Shown here one piece after another: positions 1-5,975 of a DNA stretch of 52,549 nt. Source of the stretch: an uncultured Prevotella sp. (GTDB taxonomy: Bacteria > Bacteroidota > Bacteroidia > Bacteroidales > Bacteroidaceae); assembly GCA_900316015.1 (NCBI GenBank), contig ONBG01000020.1, forward strand, positions 1-52,549. The letters run 5' to 3'. The notes beneath the pieces were generated by a model, which was given only the letters and a program-made list of their open reading frames with translations, had not been told where the DNA came from and did no database searches. Position numbers and translations under genes: made by a program. The stretch's first letter is position 1; every line of letters starts with the position of its first letter.

Positions 1-1
1 G

Positions 2-442
2 GAACGGGGCATCCCTTACGCCATCGCATCCCGTCACTGCTGCCGCTTGAACTACGGTGTGCGTGGGAAACGGTATTTTGCCGTTGGCTTTCCGAACATG
101 GCAGGTGGCTATGAAGTCCGAAGCCGCTGTTTCAAGGGTTGCATACCTCCGAAGTCTGTATCACTGGTAAAGGCGAATGACATCCCGGCTGACGAGTGCC
201 TCGTGTTCGAGGGCTTCATGGACTTTCTCTCTGCCGTGATGCTTGGTGTAACCGGTAACGCTGACTGTCTTGTGCTGAATTCCGTCGCCAACGTGGAGAA
301 GGCGGCGGGATTGCTGGACGGATACGGGCGCATCGGCTGCTTCCTCGACCGTGACGAAGCCGGACGGCGGACGCTTGACGAGCACCTGCAACGGACAACG
401 AAAAAACAGAAAAACAATCATCTAAAAATCGAAGAACAATGA
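2..442 (+). CDS. traP: TraP-like toprim/primase-type conjugation protein, 5' truncated by window edge
   Basis: The reading frame is open from base 2, so the N-terminal part lies outside the window; the TTG at 47 is not a true start. About 146 C-terminal residues are visible. They contain a toprim-like fold: LVFEGFMDFLSA carries the acidic VFEGFMD motif, and GCFLDRDEAGRRT carries a DxD-type motif with the conserved downstream Gly. Homologues in Bacteroides conjugative transposons are called TraP and usually carry an N-terminal CHC2 zinc finger, which would be upstream here. The stop overlaps the start of the next gene as ATGA, so translation is probably coupled. A primase-like role in processing transferred single strands is inferred from the family. 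Confidence 0.75.
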   Translation, partial: ERGIPYAIASRHCCRLNYGVRGKRYFAVGFPNMAGGYEVRSRCFKGCIPPKSVSLVKANDIPADECLVFEGFMDFLSAVMLGVTGNADCLVLNSVANVEKAAGLLDGYGRIGCFLDRDEAGRRTLDEHLQRTTKKQKNNHLKIEEQ

Positions 443-936
443 ACATACTGAACAACAGAAACAAAAGGACATCCATCTTTAAGGCGGTGGCGTTATGCCT
501 GATAGCCGCCGTGTCATTCACCCTCTTGTCGTGCGACGACGACATGGACATCCAACAGTCCTATCCCTTCACGGTGGAGGTCATGCCCGTGCCGAACAAG
601 GTGACAAAGGGGCAGACGGTGGAAATCCGCTGTGAACTGAAAAAGGAGGGCGACTTCGCTAACACGCTTTACACCATCCGCTATTTCCAGTTTGAGGGGG
701 AAGGAAAGTTGAAAATGGATAACGGCATCACCTTCCTACCCAACGACCGCTACCTGCTGGAGAACGAAAAGTTCCGTCTGTACTATACGGCGGAGGGTGA
801 CGAGGCACATAATTTCATCGTGGTGGTGGAGGACAATTTCAAAAATTCCTATGAGCTGGAATTTGACTTCAACAACCGGAACATCAAGGATGAAGGCTTT
901 ACCGTCATTCCCATCGGAGGTTTCAAGCGTGTATGA
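439..936 (+). CDS. traQ: TraQ-family conjugal transfer lipoprotein (DUF3872)
   Basis: 165 residues. The N-terminus is a basic stretch, a hydrophobic segment and a lipobox ending LLSC with Cys32, so an envelope lipoprotein is predicted. The rest is a beta-rich domain with the VTKGQTVEIRCEL and FNNRNIKDEGFTVIPIGGF sequences typical of DUF3872/TraQ of Bacteroidetes conjugative transposons. It overlaps the toprim gene upstream and the lysozyme gene downstream by four bases each (ATGA), the normal traP-Q order at the end of the tra operon. The exact molecular role of TraQ is unknown; placement in the transfer apparatus is inferred from context. Confidence 0.85.
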   Translation: MNILNNRNKRTSIFKAVALCLIAAVSFTLLSCDDDMDIQQSYPFTVEVMPVPNKVTKGQTVEIRCELKKEGDFANTLYTIRYFQFEGEGKLKMDNGITFLPNDRYLLENEKFRLYYTAEGDEAHNFIVVVEDNFKNSYELEFDFNNRNIKDEGFTVIPIGGFKRV

Positions 937-1466
937 AGATGATGCGTGTATTCATGACAATGCTCTGTTCGCTTCTGGCGGTCTGTTCCGTGTCAGCACG
1001 GATCAGCCGCCAAGAGGGAACGGACGGGCAGGTGGCAATCTACCGGCTGCCACTTTTCGAGAGGGCTGTGCGCTGCACAAAATATTTTGAAGGCTGGCAT
1101 TCGGAAAAGCACCACCCATACGTGGGCTGGGGTCATAGAATTTTGCCGGGCGAAAGGTATTCGGCACGCACCATGACGAAACGGCAGGCAGACGCGCTCC
1201 TGCGGAAAGACCTGCGTAAATTTGTCGCTATGTTCCGTAAATTCGGAGTTGATTCTACTTTGCTTGGCACGTTGGCTTACAACGTGGGCCCGGCGAAATT
1301 ATTAGGTAGCAAGACAATTCCCAAAAGTACCTTGATAAAGAAGTTGGAGGCTGGCGACAGGAACATCTACCGTGAGTATATCGCCTTCTGCAACTACAAG
1401 GGAAAACGCCACGCCATGCTGCTCAAACGGAGGAAGGCGGAGTTTGCGTTGCTGTATATACCGTGA
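933..1466 (+). CDS. Exported lysozyme-like glycoside hydrolase of the conjugation module
   Basis: 177 residues with an N-terminal signal sequence (MKMMRVFMTMLCSLLAVCSVSA). The mature part resembles phage-type lysozymes (GH24-like): FEGWH with likely catalytic Glu53, then PYVGWGHR and the AYNVGPAKLLGSK region. Such muramidases open peptidoglycan locally so the transfer machine can be assembled. It starts inside the traQ stop (ATGA) and is the last gene of the rightward tra operon, followed by a strong hairpin terminator at 1476-1510. A peptidoglycan hydrolase is likely; its substrate bond is inferred. Confidence 0.8.
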   Translation: MKMMRVFMTMLCSLLAVCSVSARISRQEGTDGQVAIYRLPLFERAVRCTKYFEGWHSEKHHPYVGWGHRILPGERYSARTMTKRQADALLRKDLRKFVAMFRKFGVDSTLLGTLAYNVGPAKLLGSKTIPKSTLIKKLEAGDRNIYREYIAFCNYKGKRHAMLLKRRKAEFALLYIP

Positions 1467-1475
1467 CTGTAAACG

Positions 1476-1510
1476 AAAATCCGATGAAGCTGCCAACTTC
1501 ATCGGATTTT
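1476..1510. terminator. Bidirectional intrinsic terminator between convergent operons
   Basis: A perfect 14-bp inverted repeat (aaaatccgatgaag at 1476-1489 and its complement at 1497-1510) with a 7-base loop. Both arms end in A/T tracts, so it can act on both strands. It lies 9 bp after the lysozyme stop and 7 bp from the stop of the opposing gene. Confidence 0.9.
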
Positions 1511-1517
1511 ACGCCTT

Positions 1518-1739
1518 TCATACATTCGGGATTGTACCCGTGTCTGTCACGTCACCATTCCTGCAAAGTTCGATGCTGCCGGGCGTAAATCCCATGCTAC
1601 CGATTGCGATGTGACGGATATAGTCCGCATACTCCCGACCTTGAAAATTCTTTCCCGTAAGGTTTTTGAAAATCATCTTTATGCTTATGCCGTCGTTGCC
1701 GTGCAAGATGATTTTTCCGTCCTGCTTGATTGATTCCAT
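1518..1739 (-). CDS. Small conserved-type element protein, unknown function
   Basis: 73 residues, last gene of the leftward operon of the conjugative element. No signal peptide, membrane segment or catalytic motif is visible. The sequence is mixed polar with a C-terminal GFTPGSIELC stretch. I do not recognise a family. The call as a gene rests on orientation, position immediately before the shared terminator, and codon use like its neighbours. It is separated from the upstream gene by two hairpins (1794-1851). Confidence 0.6.
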   Translation of the reverse strand: MESIKQDGKIILHGNDGISIKMIFKNLTGKNFQGREYADYIRHIAIGSMGFTPGSIELCRNGDVTDTGTIPNV

Positions 1740-1793
1740 GATTAAAACTTGTTTTTGTGAATAATATCGCAGATTGGCACAGAGGTTTCTTTG

Positions 1794-1851
1794 CTACTTT
1801 CTTTGTCCGCCATCATGCTCACCGAAAGAAAGTAGGGCGGCTCTCGCCGCC
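1794..1851. repeat. Tandem perfect hairpins in an intercistronic gap
   Basis: Two inverted repeats lie back to back. Arms ctactttcttt (1794-1804) and aaagaaagtag (1825-1835) are perfect complements with a 20-base loop. Immediately next, GGCGGC (1836-1841) and GCCGCC (1846-1851) enclose a TCTC tetraloop. On the minus transcript they lie between two genes of the same operon, so they could attenuate, protect or process the mRNA. Confidence 0.7.
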
Positions 1852-1856
1852 TCCAC

Positions 1857-2165
1857 TCAAAAGCGTGTGTAAAGTCCTGTCACCATCGTGAACATTTCTT
1901 CCAGCATATCAAAATAGATGCCCTCGTGTACGGCAATGTCCTTTTCCTTGCACTCGAAAGTCTTTTTGCTGAATGTCCTGCGGTAGAACCGCATATTGTA
2001 GAGGTCTGCCCCCGCATCATAGATGATGTCAAGGCGGTTGGCACTTGTCTTGTTCCTTGTAAGGCTCATCCGTAAGCCATTGCCCATATCTATGAAATCA
2101 CGGCTACCCGTCATGGCGGTAAAGCGTTTTCCGCCTATCTGCTGTAATATCATCTTTGCTATCAT
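1857..2165 (-). CDS. Conserved-type conjugative-element protein, unknown function
   Basis: 102 residues, no signal peptide or transmembrane segment. The visible pattern (GSRDFIDMGNGLRMSLTRNKTSANRLDIIYDAGADLYNMRF) suggests a small alpha/beta domain, but I do not recognise a named family. Met5 is an alternative start. It is the eighth gene of the leftward small-gene operon, 52 bp downstream of its neighbour. Function is unknown. Confidence 0.65.
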   Translation of the reverse strand: MIAKMILQQIGGKRFTAMTGSRDFIDMGNGLRMSLTRNKTSANRLDIIYDAGADLYNMRFYRRTFSKKTFECKEKDIAVHEGIYFDMLEEMFTMVTGLYTRF

Positions 2166-2217
2166 ATCCTTTGTTTTTAGGTTTTAAGTGTTGGCGGTGC
2201 GGACACCGCCAACCCGT

Positions 2218-2463
2218 TCAAAATTCTCGCATCTCGGCAATGGGTGTCTGCCGTTGCAGCCACTCTTTCACACATTCCATATTATACTCGCTCGTGATGA
2301 CTGCCGTATGGCTGTCGGTGGCGGTGAAACGTGTGCTTTCGTAATCATCTATCCACCCTTTGAGGGTGTCCGTTCCCCACGCTTGGGCATCGTTAAAGAT
2401 ACCGTCCAATGCCGTGATAGGCTCGCTGAATTTGACTATCAGCGTCTGATAGGTCGTGTTCAT
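2218..2463 (-). CDS. Small conserved-type conjugative-element protein, unknown function
   Basis: 81 residues if started at the ATG at 2463, which overlaps the DUF3873 stop as ATGA; the longer frame starting at 2544 reads through its neighbour and is unlikely. No export signal. Sequence features are QTLIVKFSEPITALDGIFNDAQAW and a C-terminal ECVKEWLQRQTP segment predicted helical. No named family recognised. Translational coupling to the DUF3873 gene suggests they act together. Confidence 0.65.
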   Translation of the reverse strand: MNTTYQTLIVKFSEPITALDGIFNDAQAWGTDTLKGWIDDYESTRFTATDSHTAVITSEYNMECVKEWLQRQTPIAEMREF

Positions 2464-2690
2464 CGGTTGCCCTCCTTTCCTGCTTTTGCGTTCAGCCACT
2501 TGTCCCTTGCGGTTCGACACTCGTCCAAATTGGGTTTGACACAAGCGAACAGTTCTCCGTCTGTATGGCGGTAGTCGTACTGCACAAGTGTCCGCTTGCG
2601 TCTGCCGATACCCGATTGGAAACGCTCGTATTTCTCCCTTCCTGCTTCCGTGCAGGTGCTTACTCCGTTGATTGTCATCCGTGTTGCCAT
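2460..2690 (-). CDS. DUF3873 family protein
   Basis: 76 residues containing the characteristic TINGVSTCTEAGREKYERF opening followed by a QYDYRHTDGELFACV stretch and a helical C-terminus, the hallmark of DUF3873, a family nearly confined to Bacteroidetes conjugative elements. No enzymatic motif is visible and the role is unknown. It overlaps the next gene by four bases (ATGA). It sits between the PcfJ-like gene and the 3' small genes in the usual element order. Confidence 0.85.
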   Translation of the reverse strand: MATRMTINGVSTCTEAGREKYERFQSGIGRRKRTLVQYDYRHTDGELFACVKPNLDECRTARDKWLNAKAGKEGNR

Positions 2691-2711
2691 AATCGTTGTT
2701 TTTTTAGATGG

Positions 2712-2969
2712 TTAAAAATGTACTGACAGAACTCTGTTCTTCATCACCATTTCGGGATTGCTTGTGTGGCGTTGGTGCAGGTAGAAATGGTGTGAGCCGA
2801 AACCGTAGAAGAAAAACTTATCAAGTCCGTGTTTCTCGGCAAACACCTTTACACTCTTTCTCAATTCCCCCTCACTCGTTGTGAGAGTGAGGAGGTTGAC
2901 AAATTCAAGGAACAAGGCAGGGATTTTATCATCCCACACACAAATCATACTTTCAATTCTTACTTCCAT
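2712..2969 (-). CDS. Small conserved-type conjugative-element protein, unknown function
   Basis: 85 residues, with an MEVRIESMICVWDDKIPALFLEF opening and a KFFFYGFGSHHFYLHQRH core rich in aromatic residues and histidines. No signal peptide or membrane segment. It lies 24 bp downstream of the PcfJ-like gene and 21 bp upstream of the DUF3873 gene in the same operon. I do not recognise a named family and no function can be given. Confidence 0.65.
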   Translation of the reverse strand: MEVRIESMICVWDDKIPALFLEFVNLLTLTTSEGELRKSVKVFAEKHGLDKFFFYGFGSHHFYLHQRHTSNPEMVMKNRVLSVHF

Positions 2970-2993
2970 ATTATCGTTGTTTTAGGGTTGATG

Positions 2994-4277
2994 CTATGCC
3001 GCTTTCATCCGTTCGCGGATAAGGTTGGCGTTCTTGTTCACAAGGGCGATGATGCGGTCGTGATGTTCGGTGTTCTCGTTGCATAAGCCACGGCACTGCA
3101 CCACCTCAAAGGTTTTCAAGGACACTTCCACCGTTTCTATGCGTCTGCCGTCAATGGTCGCTGAAAGGATAAGGGAGTTTTCCCGATTGTGGTAACTGCC
3201 CACGCAGTGGTGCATCATCCGTCCTTCCTCTATCATTTCCTCCACACTCTCTATGACCTTAACGCAGATAAGGTTGTCGGAAAAGGCAAGTCCGAAGAAT
3301 ATGCCTTTGGCTTTCAGATATTGTTTTTCATCCTCAACCGCTTTCTGCCGTTGCCGTTCCGTCCGTTCACGTTCCCTTTGGCGGTTGCGTCTTGCCACCA
3401 ACCTGTCGTGTTCGGCTTTGAGGTCTTGGGGGCAGGCGTACTTCGGGCTGTTCGTGTCCTTGCCGAAGTGCCGCAGGAGGTCTATCGTGTCACGCCACAC
3501 GGAGCCGTCAGCGATGGTGTAGCCGTTACGGATGCAGATTTTGATTGACGCCCAATATCCCCCGATATTGAAAGAGTGGTGCAAGTAGTAGCGCAACAAG
3601 GGGAATTGCCCTGCCTTCAACAGCGTTTCCGCATGGCTGTCGGAAAGGATGCCTTTGAAAAGGTCGTAAGGCAGGATATTGTGGTATTCACCCTTGAAGC
3701 CGTTGCGCTCCACTTCGGGAATGAAACGCTGTCGGGGGTAGGTGCATCTCGGAGTGATGTCGTATGCACGGGTTTCTTGGTTCTTGCGCACCTCCATATC
3801 GCTGTATTCATTCCATAGGTCGTAATAGAACAAGGACATACTGCGCAGACGGGCAACGGTCGTAGTCCTGCCGTCGGGTGCAATCCACCTCTGCACCACT
3901 TCAAAGACGGAATACTTGGCTGGCTGTCCTGCCTTGTATCGGGAATTGACGGAGAAGAAACGTACCACTTGGTACTGCTTGCAGGTGGTGACGATGGAGA
4001 AATACTCCATATCGCTGAAAACGCTCTTTCGGGTGCGTAACGCTTCCAACTCCATACCGCAACGGGGGCAGGTGCATCCGCAAACGGTGTCCGCAAGGTC
4101 GTGGTCGCTCTTCCACGAATGTCCGCACTCGGTGCAGATGTTCGTGCCGTTTGCCCTCTTGATTGCGTAATGCTTGAAGCAATGGCGGAAAGCGTATGCC
4201 CTTTGTTCTTCGGTTAATTTCGGTAGTCGCTTGCTCAAACGTGCGACTTCCTGCTGTATGCGTGTTCTCGGTTTCAT
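2994..4277 (-). CDS. PcfJ-like domain protein
   Basis: 427 residues. An N-terminal basic helical part is followed by a zinc-ribbon-like cluster (CTECGH and CGCTCPRCG, roughly residues 45-75). The middle is a long helical and aromatic-rich region, then a highly charged Arg/Glu/Gln coiled-coil stretch (about 300-325). The C-terminal PcfJ-type domain carries MMHHCVGSYHNR, then a short beta segment and CRGLCNENTEHHDRI. PcfJ was named from the enterococcal pCF10 transfer region; its molecular activity is unknown. It is two bases downstream of the PcfK-like gene, the usual pairing in Bacteroidales elements. A nucleic-acid-binding role is inferred from the zinc cluster. Confidence 0.85.
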   Translation of the reverse strand: MKPRTRIQQEVARLSKRLPKLTEEQRAYAFRHCFKHYAIKRANGTNICTECGHSWKSDHDLADTVCGCTCPRCGMELEALRTRKSVFSDMEYFSIVTTCKQYQVVRFFSVNSRYKAGQPAKYSVFEVVQRWIAPDGRTTTVARLRSMSLFYYDLWNEYSDMEVRKNQETRAYDITPRCTYPRQRFIPEVERNGFKGEYHNILPYDLFKGILSDSHAETLLKAGQFPLLRYYLHHSFNIGGYWASIKICIRNGYTIADGSVWRDTIDLLRHFGKDTNSPKYACPQDLKAEHDRLVARRNRQRERERTERQRQKAVEDEKQYLKAKGIFFGLAFSDNLICVKVIESVEEMIEEGRMMHHCVGSYHNRENSLILSATIDGRRIETVEVSLKTFEVVQCRGLCNENTEHHDRIIALVNKNANLIRERMKAA

Positions 4278-4279
4278 AA

Positions 4280-4702
4280 TCAGAAATTGAATAGGTTGGG
4301 TTGTTGTACTTCTTGTGCGGTCGCTTTGGTGGCGGTTCTCGGCTTGTGGTGGTTCTGCAACTTGCGGAGTTCCTCCTCTTGGTATCTGCGGACAGCGTTC
4401 TGACGTGCCTCCGCCTTTTCCTCTGCCGTGAGTTCCACAACGTGGTTCACGACCGCTTGGCAGTTCATCGGTTTGCCAACCTCTATCTCGTTCTCGTCAT
4501 AGAAGTGTACGGCTTGCCCGAAAATCTCTCCGTCCGTGAAACCGTTGCAACCGCTTTTCTTCACGTAGTTCAGAATGTAGGTCACGCATTCGTCTATGTT
4601 CTTGGCAGGGTTGCGGTAATTCTTCGCAAAAAGCGCATCTTCCTCCGCACGCTGTTCCAGATACATCTGTATGGTTCTCTTGAAATGGTCTGTTCCTTTC
4701 AT
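4280..4702 (-). CDS. PcfK-like family protein
   Basis: 140 residues, largely helical and charged, with a KNIDECVTYILNYVKKSGCNGFTDGEIFGQAVHFYDE core typical of PcfK-like proteins, followed by a basic C-terminal tail ending in QQPNLFNF. It directly precedes the PcfJ-like gene (2-bp gap) as in conjugative elements and pCF10-like plasmids. No catalytic motif is seen. A role in transfer or element maintenance is inferred from family and context only. Confidence 0.85.
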   Translation of the reverse strand: MKGTDHFKRTIQMYLEQRAEEDALFAKNYRNPAKNIDECVTYILNYVKKSGCNGFTDGEIFGQAVHFYDENEIEVGKPMNCQAVVNHVVELTAEEKAEARQNAVRRYQEEELRKLQNHHKPRTATKATAQEVQQPNLFNF

Positions 4703-4715
4703 ATCGCTGTCATTT

Positions 4716-4937
4716 TTAGATTGTCTGTTTCAGTATCTCTCTCCAATAGGTCGGCTCTACCTCACTGAGAAGGAAGTCCATGAAGTCCCTCCGTGCGTCC
4801 TTGTTCAGTTCGTGGTAAAGTTCACGGAACACGGATATGTTGCCGTTGATGTACGTTTCCACCATATACACGAAGATGTTGTCCACCTCGTAATATCTGC
4901 ACTGCTGCGCTACCGTCTTGCTGTTTCTCTTTGCCAT
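4716..4937 (-). CDS. Small conserved-type conjugative-element protein, unknown function
   Basis: 73 residues from the ATG at 4937 (MAKRNSKTV); the frame is open further upstream but would run into the preceding gene. A basic start is followed by a helical acidic segment (YYEVDNIFVYMVETYINGN and DARRDFMDFLLSEVEPTYW). 13 bp upstream of the PcfK-like gene. No named family recognised; size and position match a commonly conserved gene of this operon type. Confidence 0.65.
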   Translation of the reverse strand: MAKRNSKTVAQQCRYYEVDNIFVYMVETYINGNISVFRELYHELNKDARRDFMDFLLSEVEPTYWREILKQTI

Positions 4938-4948
4938 GTCGGTAAGGG

Positions 4949-5164
4949 TTAAAGGGTGAATAACCAAAGGATGAAACCGAAGAAGGCAATGGTGAAAACG
5001 ATAGCCACGATTACACTTATCGCCACTCGGAACACTCCGTTTACAATCTCTCTGATGATGCCCCAAAGGATGCCGAACACCCCGAAGGCGGTGCGCACCA
5101 TCAAGCCGAATATCGCCAACCCGATGTATTGCGCCGTTTGTCTGAAATTTACCGTTGCCGTCAT
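4949..5164 (-). CDS. Small inner-membrane protein of the element operon
   Basis: 71 residues from the ATG at 5164. After a short polar head (MTATVNFRQTAQY) nearly the whole protein is hydrophobic, with about two transmembrane segments (YIGLAIFGLMVRTAFGVFG and the C-terminal VIVAIVFTIAFFGFILWLF). It is the first gene of the leftward operon, so the promoter should lie within 5165-5400, although no perfect TAnnTTTG box is seen there on the minus strand. Function unknown. Confidence 0.65.
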   Translation of the reverse strand: MTATVNFRQTAQYIGLAIFGLMVRTAFGVFGILWGIIREIVNGVFRVAISVIVAIVFTIAFFGFILWLFTL

Positions 5165-5617
5165 ATCTTCGCTGTTTTTGTTTTTTTGTTTTTTATGCGG
5201 ATTCAAGAGCTGAGGGAGTTGAGTTTCAAACTATCTTATCTGCCTCTCGTTTATCCGACATTTTTTTATGCGTCTTTCTGTCGCATCGGTCGTTTTCGTT
5301 TCGGGTGCTTGAAAAGGTAGGGATTAGGGAATGCAAGGTTTTTCGGGGAAATACTACCCGAAGGGCTGGAGATTTCCGCAGAAAACAGAAGGCTTGACCT
5401 TGCTTTCCCGTCCAATCCCGGAATTACCTTTGCGCCCAGAACGAAAATGACTGACTGATGCGGCTCACAGAAAGGCGCAAAATGGAGGTAAACGAAAACA
5501 GAGGCAGATTGGGTAGAAAAAGACTTCAGGGGAAAATCCGTAAAAGAGGAAACCGTCTGAAAAAAAATACTTCACCGGAAGCGTGAAAAGGGCAAACCCC
5601 GACAAAGGAAGTATGCT
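5165..5617. other. Non-coding stretch upstream of the defence module
   Basis: No credible gene. It contains the presumed upstream region of the leftward operon and, on the plus strand, a well-formed -7 box TACCTTTG at 5425-5432 with a weak TTGC 21 bp upstream. That promoter would direct transcription into repeat copy A and towards the nuclease gene. Confidence 0.6.
5425..5432 (+). promoter_or_regulatory. Bacteroidetes-type -7 promoter box facing repeat A
   Basis: TACCTTTG followed by C matches the TAnnTTTG consensus. A TTGC at 5400-5403 gives a 21-bp spacing. No ORF starts soon after, so the product would be a long leader or small RNA covering repeat copy A. Confidence 0.4.
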
Positions 5618-5831
5618 TGTTTCCGATCCGACGGAACTTGTTCAGCCGGGTGGCAACAAGCATTCTTCCCGGTTTGTCCGGTTGTGTGTGGCTGCCTGTT
5701 TCATTCATGGAGCGGGCTGACACACTCTGCATTTACTTTCCGCTTCCGGCAAAAGGAACAACGAAAAAAGAAAAATCATCTGAAACCCCGTAAAAGCACC
5801 TCTTGGCATAGCCACAAAAGAAAGGGGCATT
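5618..5831. repeat. Direct repeat copy A flanking the defence module
   Basis: Aligns with 10016-10226 over its full length at roughly 80% identity by eye, with the first about 30 and last about 38 bases almost identical. It lies immediately before the nuclease promoter region. It can form a CAGCCGG/CCGGTTG stem, and the corresponding stem in copy B is CAGCCGG/CCGGCTG. Confidence 0.85.
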
Positions 5832-5934
5832 ACAATAGTACATAAGTACCGTGTATCGACGAATATCCCCCAAAAACGACTAAATTAAGGTGAAAAAATC
5901 ATGTCGATATTATCTTAATCTCCTGGTTTATTAG

Positions 5935-5942
5935 TAATTTTG
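5935..5942 (+). promoter_or_regulatory. Probable -7 box of the nuclease-helicase operon
   Basis: TAATTTTG matches TAnnTTTG and lies 33 bp before the chosen ATG at 5976. No clear TTTG is seen at the -33 position. Confidence 0.5.
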
Positions 5943-5975
5943 TGGAGAAAACTATGTTTTGGCAAAGAATATAAT

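Noticed and set aside
3617-4440. Two minus-strand frames inside and upstream of the PcfJ-like gene
   Set aside because: They overlap the PcfJ-like gene in another frame; the PcfJ zinc cluster and C-terminal domain show which frame is real.
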